A DNA stretch of 64,000 nucleotides from Halodesulfovibrio aestuarii DSM 17919 = ATCC 29578 (GTDB lineage Bacteria > Desulfobacterota > Desulfovibrionia > Desulfovibrionales > Desulfovibrionaceae). The DNA lies in NCBI RefSeq assembly GCF_000384815.1, contig NZ_ARQF01000020.1, forward strand, positions 806,001 to 870,000, given 5' to 3'. Below, in pieces: positions 53,903 through 63,010 of this stretch; the first letter of the stretch is position 1, and every line of letters begins with the position of its first letter. The position numbers and the translations under genes are program-made. The notes beneath the pieces are model-generated. The model was not told the origin of the DNA. It worked only from the letters and a program-made list of their open reading frames with translations, and did no database searches.

Positions 53903-54961
53903 ATGAATAGCCTGGCCATTTACGCAGTCACCCCCAAGGGAGTCACCTTGGCGCACCGCATCGCAGGCTCCCTCGGTGGCAGTGTTTTTGTACCGATGCG
54001 AATGCTTGGCACTTCTCCAGTGGCACACGAAGTCGGCTTTAAAAATCTGCGGGAGTGCGTTACCAAAAGTTTCAGCGAATTTTCCGCTCATGTGTTCATT
54101 ACTGCAGCAGGAATTGCCGTCCGTGCTATTGCACCGCATTTGGTAAGCAAAGATGTTGACCCAGCGGTTGTTGTAATGGATCAAAACGGACACCACATTG
54201 TGAGCCTGCTTTCGGGTCATCTGGGAGGCGCGAATGATCTGGCAAAAGTTATAGAACAACTCACAGGTGGCGTTGCGGTTATAACTACGGCTACAGACAC
54301 AGAAAAACTACCATCGCTGGATTTGATTGCTGTTAAGGCTGGCTGCGCTATTCATAATCTTAGCGCGGTAAAGCATGTTAATGGCGCGTTGCTAGCAGGT
54401 GAAAAGGTTCTTCTGGATGATCCTGCTGACATGCTGGGAATAAAACATAGCACCGTAGCGGAGTTTTTTATTCCTGCAGAATTAGCACCGCTTTCGAAAG
54501 ATAATCTTCCCAGTGTCGTTGTTTCATGGCGCAGTGCAAAAGCACTTGAGCCAGAAGAGAACACGTTACTCCTGCATCCTAAGGTACTATGCGTAGGCGT
54601 TGGAAGCAAACGCGGTGCACCTAAAGAAGCTGTTCTCGAACTTATTAACGAAGTATTTACTAAGCGGAATCTGGCGATTGAAAGCATCGCTTACTTAACA
54701 TCTGTCGATGCAAAAGTAGATGAAGAAGGAATTATTGAAGCAGCTGAAGAGCTGGATGTTCCTTTTGTAACGTTCGCAGCAGATGTACTTGATGCCGTCG
54801 ACGTCCCAAACCCTTCAGAAACGCCCAAACAGGCAGTCGGCACCAAGAGTGTAGCGGAGGCTGCAGCGCTTCACTGTGCTTCGTTAAAACATAAGGCACG
54901 GCTGATTGTAGAAAAAGAAAAGGGTGACGGCGTAACATGCGCTGTTGCGTTGGAGATATAA
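53903..54961 (+). CDS. cbiG: Cobalt-precorrin-5A hydrolase
   Basis: The 352-residue enzyme opens the delta-lactone of cobalt-precorrin 5A with loss of acetaldehyde in anaerobic cobalamin synthesis. The N-terminal CbiG domain has MNSLAIYAVTPKGVTLAHRIA, AAGIAVRAIAPHLVSKDVDPAVVVMDQ and SLLSGHLGGANDLA. The C-terminal domain starts LCVGVGSKRGAPKEAV. ATG 53903 with AAGGACAG upstream is preferred over 53861. It is followed after 3 bp by cbiH. Confidence 0.93.
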   Translation: MNSLAIYAVTPKGVTLAHRIAGSLGGSVFVPMRMLGTSPVAHEVGFKNLRECVTKSFSEFSAHVFITAAGIAVRAIAPHLVSKDVDPAVVVMDQNGHHIVSLLSGHLGGANDLAKVIEQLTGGVAVITTATDTEKLPSLDLIAVKAGCAIHNLSAVKHVNGALLAGEKVLLDDPADMLGIKHSTVAEFFIPAELAPLSKDNLPSVVVSWRSAKALEPEENTLLLHPKVLCVGVGSKRGAPKEAVLELINEVFTKRNLAIESIAYLTSVDAKVDEEGIIEAAEELDVPFVTFAADVLDAVDVPNPSETPKQAVGTKSVAEAAALHCASLKHKARLIVEKEKGDGVTCAVALEI

Positions 54962-54964
54962 TTA

Positions 54965-55714
54965 ATGAGTTCCTCTTTAAAGATAGTTGGACTTGGCCCT
55001 GGCGACAGTGCTCTACTGACACCTCAAGCACAAAAAGCGATTGCAGATGCCGACGTAATTGTCGGATACACGCTATATGTTGATCTGGTTCCAGAAGCCT
55101 TGAAAGAAGGTAAAGAGATTATTTCAACAGGCATGATGGGCGAGATAACGCGCTGTGAAAAAGCTATTGAAGTTGCCCTAAGCGGCAAAGACACTGCTGT
55201 TGTGTGCTCCGGTGATCCGGGTATTTATGCTATGTCCGGTCTAGTTTACGAATTGGCTGAAAAGCACCTTGATACGCTTGAAATTGAAGTTATAGCCGGT
55301 ATCCCTGCATTATCCGCAGCCTCTGCGTTACTTGGTGCACCGCTTATGCACGATTTTGCTGTCATCAGCCTTTCCGATTTATTAACGGAATGGGACGTTA
55401 TTGAAAAACGTTTAAAAGCTGCCGCAGAAGCAGATTTTGTGATAGTGTTATACAACCCGAAATCCAAACGCAGAGACTGGCAGCTAGGCAAAGCGCTTGA
55501 AATTGTCGGGACAGTGCGAAGCGCCGATACTCCGGTAGGTTTAGTGAAATCAGCCTATCGCAATGAGCAGAAAACACTTGTGTTTTCTCTGAATTCTTTT
55601 GACATAGACGAAGTAGATATGCTCTCTACAATAATAATAGGCAATTCTACGACACGAATGATAGGTGAAAAGATTGTAACCCCCCGTGGTTACCTAAAAA
55701 AGTACCGAAAATAA
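54965..55714 (+). CDS. cbiH: Cobalt-precorrin-3B C17-methyltransferase
   Basis: The 249-residue SAM-dependent methyltransferase contracts the corrin ring and methylates C17. Family features are KIVGLGPGDSALLTPQAQKAI, VCSGDPGIYAMSG, VIAGIPALSAASALLGAPLMHDFAVISLSDLLT and VLYNPKSKRR. It begins 3 bp after cbiG and acts just before it in the pathway. A cytochrome gene follows 16 bp on. Confidence 0.95.
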   Translation: MSSSLKIVGLGPGDSALLTPQAQKAIADADVIVGYTLYVDLVPEALKEGKEIISTGMMGEITRCEKAIEVALSGKDTAVVCSGDPGIYAMSGLVYELAEKHLDTLEIEVIAGIPALSAASALLGAPLMHDFAVISLSDLLTEWDVIEKRLKAAAEADFVIVLYNPKSKRRDWQLGKALEIVGTVRSADTPVGLVKSAYRNEQKTLVFSLNSFDIDEVDMLSTIIIGNSTTRMIGEKIVTPRGYLKKYRK

Positions 55715-55730
55715 AAACTGGGGAAATACC

Positions 55731-56147
55731 ATGTTGCATCGCCATCTTATCCCTTCCGTTCCATTGGTAATATCGCTTTTTTTTGCAGCTATCTGTCTTG
55801 CTGCAGCGCAGGAGGCTCCGAAAGACCCTGTCATAATTGGAGCACCAGCCGGAGCGAAAATAAAAAAACCAAAGGTAGCATTTCCGCATGCCACGCATGC
55901 TGCGTTACAATGTGAAACATGTCACCATATGCTGAAACAAAATCCCGAAGTCTATTCTTGCTCATCCAAAGGCTGTCATGATTTAGCCACCCCGACTTCA
56001 TCCGAAGAGCGCAAGTCCATTGCGTACTTTAGAAACGCATTCCATGCGAATAGTAAAGCAAGCTGCAATGGTTGTCATAAATCCCGTAAGAAAGAGGGTA
56101 AGTCTGCAGGACCAACCGCTTGTAAGGGATGTCATACAGTAAAATAA
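55731..56147 (+). CDS. Tetrahaem cytochrome c3-type protein
   Basis: The 138-residue periplasmic protein has a signal peptide (to about LAAAQ) and four haem sites, CETCH (61-65), CSSKGCH (77-83, CX4CH), CNGCH (112-116) and CKGCH (131-135). Extra histidines at HATHAALQ and FHANSK fit axial ligands. It belongs to the class III cytochromes that take electrons from periplasmic hydrogenases or formate dehydrogenases. GGGGAAATACC precedes the ATG. It lies 16 bp after cbiH in the same direction, so it may be read from the cbiGH transcript. Confidence 0.9.
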   Translation: MLHRHLIPSVPLVISLFFAAICLAAAQEAPKDPVIIGAPAGAKIKKPKVAFPHATHAALQCETCHHMLKQNPEVYSCSSKGCHDLATPTSSEERKSIAYFRNAFHANSKASCNGCHKSRKKEGKSAGPTACKGCHTVK

Positions 56148-56256
56148 TACAAAACAGTTTGAATGAGCAAACAATACACATTATACACTGCCTATTGTGC
56201 ACATTCTTTATATGCAAGGAATGTCATGTGATTACTACTAAGTAGGTCACGTTTGC

Positions 56257-56285
56257 TTGACAGTGTAATAGAGGTACAATATAGC
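56257..56285 (+). promoter_or_regulatory. Sigma-70-type promoter of the cytochrome c3 gene
   Basis: The -35 TTGACA (56257-56262) and the -10 TATAGC (56280-56285) are 17 bp apart. This is a strong match, about 45 bp before the cytochrome c3 start. Confidence 0.75.
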
Positions 56286-56331
56286 CTAATGTGAAAATCA
56301 TAACATGCCTTGTGAAGGAGGTTGTACTGTC

Positions 56332-56730
56332 ATGAAAAGAGTAATGGTACTCGCTATGGCTGCAGTGCTTTGTGTTGCTTTTACCATGGTTGCCTACGCA
56401 GTTGATGCTCCATCTTGTCCAGTTAAGATGGAAGCAACCAAAAAGCCGGTTGTCTTTAACCATGCAAGCCACGCTGATTCCAAATGTGATGCATGCCACC
56501 ATCCAATCGATGGTAAAGAAAATTACAAAAAATGTGCTACTGCAGGCTGCCACTCTGCTGCTAAAGCAGACAAAAAGAAAGCTGGTTCTTACTACAAAAT
56601 TATCCATAATAAAAAAGTTGGTAAATCCGGTCTTTCAACCTGTATGTCTTGTCACAAAGAAGCTGCAGGCAAAGACAAAGCAATGAAAAAAGCTCTCACC
56701 GGTTGTAAAAAATCTAAGTGTCACTCCTAG
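56332..56730 (+). CDS. cycA: Tetrahaem cytochrome c3 (class III)
   Basis: The 132-residue preprotein has a signal peptide (to about MVAYA-V) and the classic c3 haem order CX2CH, CX4CH, CX2CH, CX4CH at 52-56, 68-74, 104-108 and 125-131. Axial His are in VFNHASHADS and IIHNK. The protein is Lys-rich, as in the type I c3 that links periplasmic hydrogenase to membrane complexes. AAGGAGG precedes the ATG. Its own promoter and terminator indicate a single, probably abundant transcript. Confidence 0.93.
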   Translation: MKRVMVLAMAAVLCVAFTMVAYAVDAPSCPVKMEATKKPVVFNHASHADSKCDACHHPIDGKENYKKCATAGCHSAAKADKKKAGSYYKIIHNKKVGKSGLSTCMSCHKEAAGKDKAMKKALTGCKKSKCHS

Positions 56731-57211
56731 AGTGTACTTTTAATGACGAGCATAAAGGCCGCCTGAAAAGGCGGCCTTTTTTTATGAGCATAGACAGAAG
56801 CAATGATATTCCGCACTAGACCTAATGAAAGATTTCTGCATACCGATGAGGATTTAGCAATGCACACCATACCATGATGTTCATTGCTGCATACATTGTG
56901 CACGGTTATATACCTAAAAGTTGTAGTATTCACTTTTCGCATAGAAATGATGTTATTTCGCGTAATGCATGATTCAATACCGTGCCATGGATATAACAAA
57001 AAATCTCATGCATATAACGCTACGTATAAAAACGATAAACTGGGACAATACGAGACTAAACATAATCTAATGAGCGGCATCGCATCTTGCTTTATGCAAT
57101 AATGTATGGTTAATTTCGTCAACTAATATATGTTGCGATGTATTCTGTTGCACGCATCAACGCACAATAAATTTGTGTTCAAAACTGCCTAACCGAATGT
57201 AAAGGTGTGTC
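56731..57211. other. Intergenic region between cytochrome c3 and the acidic-protein gene
   Basis: Beyond the terminator at 56754 I see no gene; open frames at 56727-56999 and 56884-57102 have no ribosome site. The region presumably holds the promoter of the 57212 gene. Confidence 0.35.
56754..56785 (+). terminator. Terminator of cytochrome c3
   Basis: Arms AAAGGCCGCCT (56754-56764) and AGGCGGCCTTT (56769-56779) enclose a GAAA loop and are followed by T residues. Confidence 0.93.
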
Positions 57212-60200
57212 ATGTCCGATAATACAAAGAATGGAATTATCGATCTAACAGAAATAGTAGAGATGGGGACACCGCCTAACCCGGCGTCCGAGAAAAACAT
57301 CCCTGCCAGCCCCGCAGGCACTGTTGATTTTGAAAGCGAACTGGAAGACCTTTTCAGTAGCACAGATTTTTCAGAGTTTACTGACTCTTCCGATGCTAGC
57401 CCGCAGCCTGCAGGAGCATCCGTTGATGACTTTCTAACAGACACACCTACAAGTGGGCCTGCAGTAGAAGATTTTTTGACAGACATAACTCCAGACACTG
57501 AACTCGCAGCATCAGGAAAAAATACGACAGCCAAGACAGATCCTTCTTTTGAGCCTGACTTGGACGATTTACTTGATTCCGAAGACTCAAAAGACTCTTC
57601 AGTCAGTTTTGATGCAGACTTTGAAGATCTATTAAGCGAATTCTCAGATTCATCATCTCAGACAAAAGAGACGGTTCATCAACCAGATTTTGACGAAGAT
57701 TTATCTGCAATGTCCTTCAGTTCTGCTGACCCTGAACCTGTAGCCGCAGCGCAAGCTCCGCAGCCTCAGGCAGTGGCTCCGGAACCGGCACATGCAACAG
57801 AATCTAACATTGCAGACGTAGATAATGCTGATATTGATGATTTATTTTCCGATTTGGATTTTGAATTAGGTGAAGTTCCCTCTCAATCAGCACCAATCGA
57901 GACATCTCCAACACAATCTGTACCACAGGCTAATGCTTCAATTGAAGATGACCTGCTTGCTGATCTCGATTATGATCTGCCCCCCATGGAACCTACACAA
58001 ATGACAACGTCATCTGCTGCCCCGGATCCGCAGAATTCCGAAGATGATGACTTGTTTGCTGACCTTAATCTGGAATTTGATTTGGATGAACTTGACGCAA
58101 CTACAGAATCAACACTTGCATCTCAGTCCAAAGAAGTTCCAGACACCGTTCCTACAACAACGTCTGTTATTGCAGACGGAAGCGATACTGACGTTGACGA
58201 TTTATTTACAGATTTTGATTTTGAAATAGAGGATGTGCCATCCACACCTTCTCATGAGCCCGTTCCTGCCCCTGACATGTCTGCGAGCCTGTCTCTTGCT
58301 GAAGAGGTCTCTCTGGACGATCCATTTGATGTAGAGAATATCCTAAACGAATCCAGTGAAGAGACTCCTCAGACAGCATCGACTCCTTCTAATGATTTTG
58401 ATTTCACAGACCTTGATGAATTGCTCAGAGTCGATAATGAGCCAGCGCAGGCCCCACGTACGGACTTGACAGCTGCTGATGGCAATACGCTTGATTCAGA
58501 AGAAGTTGATATGGATGATATTGGGTTCCTCTTAAGCGAGCTTGATGAAGCCAGTGGAGCACAACCCAATGTTGAACCAGCATCAGCACCCGAGACCACG
58601 CCAGAACCAGCAATTGATCCAGAACTAGCGTTTGAACCAGATGCTCCAATGGAACCGGTTGTATCTGAAAAAATAGAGTCAGCTGACCCTGTTGATGGTT
58701 CGATGTTTGATGAAGAAATTGATGCGCTTCTGGATGATTTGGAAATGGCATCCGCCGAACCTGTAGCGCCAATTTCACAAGAACCACAAGCTCCTGTAGT
58801 TAACACGGAGCCAGAGCCAACTCAGCCTGTGGAAGCCCCCGTGACCGAAGCATTACTTGAGGATGTAAGCCCCCAAGTTGAGCTAGCGGATGCCCCACAA
58901 GTACCGGAAAACGATCTGGCCACTGAGCTTGATGCGATGCTTGACAGCGAGCCAGTGGATCTTGCTGCAGCCGAAGAAGCACAGTCTGATGTCGAGGATA
59001 TTGCTCATCAAGCTCAGGTAGAGCAAGACGCTGCTTCTACATCAACCCCATCGGATGAATTAGAGTCACTTCTTGATGAACTGGATTCACTTCTTGATGA
59101 GACAGACATGGCTGCTCAACAAACTGAGCTTGCTTCTGACAAGCCAGAATTTGATTTTGATCCGGATGAACCAGTTACGGAACTGAATCCAGTAGTTGAA
59201 TCTGTTTCCGGGGCCGAAGATGACATGCTTGAAGAGCCTACATCTCTGGAAGAAGATCTAGGTTCAACTCTTGATCGAATTTTGGGAGAAGACCCGCTTT
59301 CCTCTGACATGATGGGAGACGGCGTTGAAGAGAAAGTTGAACCGACTATCGAACCAGCAACGTTCAACCATGAAGACATTGACGCTCTACTGTCTGATCC
59401 AGAACCTGTAGAACAAGCGGCGATGGAAGAACCTTCTGAAATGACCGTTGAGTCTGAAATATCTTCAGATCCAGCCGAAGAAGATCAGGAAGCAGAAACA
59501 GTTGTTAACGATCCTGCTGATACTTTCGCAGAATTTGTCCAAACAGAAGAACCACAGACGCCTTCTAACGAATTGAATCCGGTATCTGAAGCAATGGATG
59601 CTATAGAGAATGAAGCTCCTATCGCAGATATTGCTCAAGAAGCGATGGCAGATCTGGAATCATTTGCAGAGGTTCAGCCGGAATATGTTGAAGCATCGGA
59701 AGAACTGCCTGAGCATGCAGAGGTATATGTCGATCCAGATCTGGACATGACAGACATTAATGAGAATGCAGCGCCTGTACCGCCTAATGCAAGTATTGAA
59801 GACCTGATGCGTAAGGCTCAGGACTCTTCAGACGCCTCTTCAGAGATGCTGGATACCAGTCCGGCAGTTAATCCTGCGATGCAAAACAATGAGCCGTTAG
59901 ATGTACCTCCAATTCCGGCCATGACACCGGAAGAATTTGCAGAACTCACTGAACGCATTTATTATCTGGAAAGCACATTACAGAATATTGTTACTCAGCA
60001 GGAAGCTCTTGCAGACCAACAGCCACCTGTTGTGGAAAAAAAGGTTCTGATAGAAGCCATTGATGACGCTTTTAATATGGACGGTCCGCTGATGGCACGC
60101 GTCCTGAGTGCAGTTGAAGTTCGAACAGAGAGTATGATTGAATCAATGAGCACCCGCATAGAACGCAACATAAAAAGTGCTATCGAACAGACTGCCGCGA

Positions 60201-60262
60201 AGTCCGCAGCACAAGTTATCCGTGAAGAGCTTGAGGCTCTATTGACTGATGGCTTAACCTAA
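57212..60262 (+). CDS. Very acidic 1016-residue repetitive protein with a C-terminal helical domain
   Basis: I do not recognise a family. Residues 1 to about 890 are low-complexity and rich in Asp, Glu, Ser, Pro and Ala. Short motifs recur there: DDLFSDLDFELGEVPS, DDLLADLDYDL, DDLFADLNLEFDLDELD, DDLFTDFDFEIEDVPS and several LLDDLE/LLDELD units. The last 110 residues (EEFAELTERIYYLESTLQNI onward) form an amphipathic, coiled-coil-like region. There is no signal peptide or membrane segment. The layout suggests a disordered scaffold with many binding motifs, loosely recalling FimV-type acidic regions. AAAGGTG precedes the ATG. Confidence 0.8.
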   Translation: MSDNTKNGIIDLTEIVEMGTPPNPASEKNIPASPAGTVDFESELEDLFSSTDFSEFTDSSDASPQPAGASVDDFLTDTPTSGPAVEDFLTDITPDTELAASGKNTTAKTDPSFEPDLDDLLDSEDSKDSSVSFDADFEDLLSEFSDSSSQTKETVHQPDFDEDLSAMSFSSADPEPVAAAQAPQPQAVAPEPAHATESNIADVDNADIDDLFSDLDFELGEVPSQSAPIETSPTQSVPQANASIEDDLLADLDYDLPPMEPTQMTTSSAAPDPQNSEDDDLFADLNLEFDLDELDATTESTLASQSKEVPDTVPTTTSVIADGSDTDVDDLFTDFDFEIEDVPSTPSHEPVPAPDMSASLSLAEEVSLDDPFDVENILNESSEETPQTASTPSNDFDFTDLDELLRVDNEPAQAPRTDLTAADGNTLDSEEVDMDDIGFLLSELDEASGAQPNVEPASAPETTPEPAIDPELAFEPDAPMEPVVSEKIESADPVDGSMFDEEIDALLDDLEMASAEPVAPISQEPQAPVVNTEPEPTQPVEAPVTEALLEDVSPQVELADAPQVPENDLATELDAMLDSEPVDLAAAEEAQSDVEDIAHQAQVEQDAASTSTPSDELESLLDELDSLLDETDMAAQQTELASDKPEFDFDPDEPVTELNPVVESVSGAEDDMLEEPTSLEEDLGSTLDRILGEDPLSSDMMGDGVEEKVEPTIEPATFNHEDIDALLSDPEPVEQAAMEEPSEMTVESEISSDPAEEDQEAETVVNDPADTFAEFVQTEEPQTPSNELNPVSEAMDAIENEAPIADIAQEAMADLESFAEVQPEYVEASEELPEHAEVYVDPDLDMTDINENAAPVPPNASIEDLMRKAQDSSDASSEMLDTSPAVNPAMQNNEPLDVPPIPAMTPEEFAELTERIYYLESTLQNIVTQQEALADQQPPVVEKKVLIEAIDDAFNMDGPLMARVLSAVEVRTESMIESMSTRIERNIKSAIEQTAAKSAAQVIREELEALLTDGLT

Positions 60263-60326
60263 TTAACAGAGCTGTAACTCAATTGTAACACTATTGTAAC
60301 AATTGCTTGGTTGTTTACTCGTATCT

Positions 60327-60362
60327 AAAGAAGGGCTGCGCATAGCGCAGCCCTTCTTTTTT
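60327..60362 (+). terminator. Terminator of the acidic-protein gene
   Basis: Arms AAAGAAGGGCTGCGC (60327-60341) and GCGCAGCCCTTCTTT (60345-60359) with an ATA loop are followed by further T residues. Confidence 0.93.
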
Positions 60363-60526
60363 ATAGTAACAGTGATGTGTGTAGCCGTGCGCCCCTTTTT
60401 TATAAACACTTGGTATCAGAAAAAAGAAGTGTTATTTTGCTTGAGTTTCTAAGGAATATAGCTTAGCTGTTCATTCAAACAGCCTTTTTATGAGGCATAC
60501 GACTTTTTAGTTACAGGAGTAGGTTG

Positions 60527-61081
60527 ATGCGTGATAATTTAGCGAACCCAGCACCACTCGGCCTTATGGGCTTTGGTATGACCACAGTGTTGTTGAACAT
60601 TCACAATGCAGGATTTTTTCCAATTTCTTCTATGATCCTTGCAATGGGTATTTTTTACGGCGGGATTGCTCAGGTAATTGCCGGCATTATGGAATTTAAA
60701 AAGGGAAACACATTCGGTACAACCGCATTTACTTCTTACGGTTTATTCTGGCTTTCTCTAGTCGCTCTTATTGTAATGCCTAAGCTTGGCTGGGCAGAGG
60801 CAACTCCTCATGCGTATATGGGCTGCTACCTTGTAATGTGGGGAGTTCTCACCTTATTCCTGTTCCTTGGGACACTTAAAGGTAACTTCTGCATTAAGTT
60901 TATTTTCGGCTCCCTGACTGTTTTGTTCTTCCTGCTTGCATTCCGTGATTTTACCGGTTCTGCACTTATAGGCACTATTGCAGGATACGAAGGCATTGCT
61001 TGCGGCCTGTCTGCAATTTACCTTGCAATGGCAGAGGTACTTAACGAAACTTACGGTCGAGTTGTACTGCCAATCGGCTAA
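60527..61081 (+). CDS. satP: Acetate/succinate transporter, GPR1/FUN34/YaaH (SatP) family
   Basis: The 184-residue inner-membrane protein has six hydrophobic segments and the family signature [14 protein letters not shown] near its start. Gly-rich [24 protein letters not shown] and SYGLFWLS follow, as in YaaH. It imports or exports acetate with protons. Acetate is a main end product of incomplete-oxidising sulfate reducers, so export or reuse is likely. ATG 60527 has GGAG eight bases upstream. A LacI-type operator and regulator gene lie downstream. Confidence 0.92.
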   Translation: MRDNLANPAPLGLMGFGMTTVLLNIHNAGFFPISSMILAMGIFYGGIAQVIAGIMEFKKGNTFGTTAFTSYGLFWLSLVALIVMPKLGWAEATPHAYMGCYLVMWGVLTLFLFLGTLKGNFCIKFIFGSLTVLFFLLAFRDFTGSALIGTIAGYEGIACGLSAIYLAMAEVLNETYGRVVLPIG

Positions 61082-61183
61082 CATTTCAGTGCAGAAAGGA
61101 GCTTGCGTAGCTCCTTACCAGCCTTTCTACTTGTCCTGCACAGGTACAAGTGTTTTTTCACTCTTTGGACAAAGTGAAAAATT

Positions 61184-61220
61184 GAAGACCGGAAAAGTAT
61201 AGCTTTTCCGGTCTTCTTTT
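61184..61220 (+). terminator. Terminator of satP
   Basis: Arms GAAGACCGGAAAAG (61184-61197) and CTTTTCCGGTCTTC (61203-61216) are followed by T residues. Confidence 0.92.
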
Positions 61221-61265
61221 ATGTAATTTGTCAAAAAAACCATCAGCACAGTTTTTGGAATCAAA

Positions 61266-61279
61266 TGTAACCGTTTTCA
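61266..61279. promoter_or_regulatory. LacI-family operator
   Basis: TGTAACCGTTTTCA matches the LacI-family pattern TG-N-AA-N-CG-N-TT-N-CA at every fixed base. It lies 333 bp before the LacI-type gene and 184 bp after satP. A degenerate copy, TTGCACGGTTTTCA, is near 61448. Confidence 0.6.
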
Positions 61280-61598
61280 TAAATATGAAAGGCTATATTA
61301 AGCACCCCCTGCCTCCAACCGTCTACCCCATTAACCTTTGGGTAAGCAGTGTTTTATGAGAGTATTCCTCTTATCTTTACACCATAGTTGCAAAAGTTTT
61401 AAAAGCACCATATAAAGCAAAAAATGAAAACAAATTGTTTTGTTTGTTGCACGGTTTTCATTGCACTACATGATAACAGTAACACAGCTTCCTATACTTT
61501 TATCATGGCGACATAACTTACGATGCTTCCCCTCTAGTCCAAGCGCGCGTTTTGGGGATTAAGCATCCAGTTTAAAAACCATAACGCGTTTATGACTT

Positions 61599-62624
61599 AT
61601 GACTATGAACAAATCTTTCCAGCCAACAATTAGGGACATCGCCCGAGAGGCAAAAGTTTCCATTGCAACCGTTTCGCGTTATTTAAATATGCCGGAAAAG
61701 GTGCGCAAGGAAACAGGAGAGCGCATTCAGCGTATTATCGATAAGCATAATTATCGATGCAACTTTGCTGCAAAAGCATTGGCTACTCAGCGCACAAAGA
61801 CAATCGGGTACATCATTCCGGCTGTTAACAACCAGATTTACAGTGAATGCGCACGTGGTGTTCAGGACGAAGCACAACTACATGGGTACCAAGTTTTTAT
61901 CGCCAGTGCGGAATACAACCGCCAGCGCGAAAAACAGATGGTAGAAAACTTTCTTGAGCGTCGTGTGGACGGTATTATACTTACGGTCTCTGATTCCATG
62001 GGGGACATTGCACAAAAGCTCTATCAGGAAAAAATCCCTGCAGTTAATCTGTTTAATAAGCAGGGCTGTCTGCCATGTGTCTCTGTAGACAACGTGCAAG
62101 CCAGCTATGATGCTACCAAGTACCTGATCAACCTCGGTCACAAGAGCTTTGCAATGCTCGGAGTACCGTTTACGGCATCCGACCGCTGTCGCATGCGTTA
62201 CGAAGGCTTCCTGCATTGTTTACAGGATCACGATATCCCAACTCATCCACAAAGCTTTGTGCAAGTGTCTTCTAACACTTTAGACTGTTCTGAAGGCGTT
62301 GAGAAGTTGATGAACTCCTCAAACCCTCCAACAGCTATTTTTGCTTCAAACGACCTTGTAGCAATTAATACCATCAGCGCACTACGCCGTCTCGGATTTG
62401 AAATTCCAAAAGATGTGTCTGTTATCGGGTTTGATGACATTCCTATGGCAAAACATGTCTGGCCGCCGCTCACCACTGTATTACAGCCGGGCTACCGGAT
62501 GGGACGTCAGGCTACCACAGTCCTGCTCGACATTTTGCGCAGCGGTAAGCACCCTGAAGAAACAATTCCTTCTGTTCAACACGATCTCATTATTCGAGAA
62601 TCTTCAGGCGTTCCGCCACGCTAA
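61599..62624 (+). CDS. LacI-family transcriptional regulator
   Basis: The 341-residue protein has the LacI helix-turn-helix TIRDIAREAKVSIATVSRYLN at about 11-31, the hinge helix NFAAKALATQRT, then a periplasmic-binding-like effector domain (IGYIIPAVNNQIYSE to the end). Its ligand is unknown; LacI proteins usually bind sugars or nucleosides. The operator at 61266 suggests autoregulation. No clear ribosome site precedes ATG 61599; ATG 61605 is an alternative. A palindromic terminator follows. Confidence 0.92.
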   Translation: MTMNKSFQPTIRDIAREAKVSIATVSRYLNMPEKVRKETGERIQRIIDKHNYRCNFAAKALATQRTKTIGYIIPAVNNQIYSECARGVQDEAQLHGYQVFIASAEYNRQREKQMVENFLERRVDGIILTVSDSMGDIAQKLYQEKIPAVNLFNKQGCLPCVSVDNVQASYDATKYLINLGHKSFAMLGVPFTASDRCRMRYEGFLHCLQDHDIPTHPQSFVQVSSNTLDCSEGVEKLMNSSNPPTAIFASNDLVAINTISALRRLGFEIPKDVSVIGFDDIPMAKHVWPPLTTVLQPGYRMGRQATTVLLDILRSGKHPEETIPSVQHDLIIRESSGVPPR

Positions 62625-63010
62625 CACACCTGTACATTTCATAAAAAAAGCGCTTCAGACGTATACGTCTGAAGCGCTTTTTTTGTATGCGTTACTACGG
62701 AGATCTTGTTTGCTTTATATTGTATTATATCTTTTCAGTTTACTGGCTTCTGGAACCATTAGTTACAGAAAAAACAAGAATGTAGTGCTGCATCTCTTAC
62801 TGTCATATCATACTATTTTTTTTTGGAATTTGACTACAACGTATGTTTATTGTATGTATTATGATACCGCAAGTTACAAACGCAAACACAATACATAAAC
62901 CCTTTATGCATTGTTATTAGTAATGCAGAAATCATATTCTGCATTATTTTTTGTCTATATTGTTTGTTGTACTTATAACTAGTGCATTACGCACAAGCAT
63001 AGGAGGAGCT
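62625..63010. other. Intergenic region between the LacI-type gene and the BCCT gene
   Basis: The terminator at 62643 is the only clear element. The rest is AT-rich and must hold the promoter of the transporter; a GG...GC pair near 62700 has an 11-bp spacer and is not accepted as sigma-54. Confidence 0.4.
62643..62684. terminator. 42-bp perfect palindromic terminator
   Basis: A7, then the core GCGCTTCAGACGTATACG with its complement, then T7. It ends the LacI-type gene. Confidence 0.93.

Larger units (their letters stand above)
61082..61598. other. Intergenic region between satP and the LacI-type gene
   Basis: It contains the satP terminator (61184), a LacI-type operator (61266) and an AT-rich stretch up to the regulator start. 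No gene was recognised. Confidence 0.5.

Noticed and set aside
61446-61460. TTGCACGGTTTTCA as a second LacI operator
   Set aside because: Several fixed positions of the palindrome are broken (GG for CG, CA for AA); at best a half-site.
62698-62716. GG...GC pair before the BCCT gene as a sigma-54 promoter
   Set aside because: The spacer is 11 bases and the -24 element lacks TGGCA.
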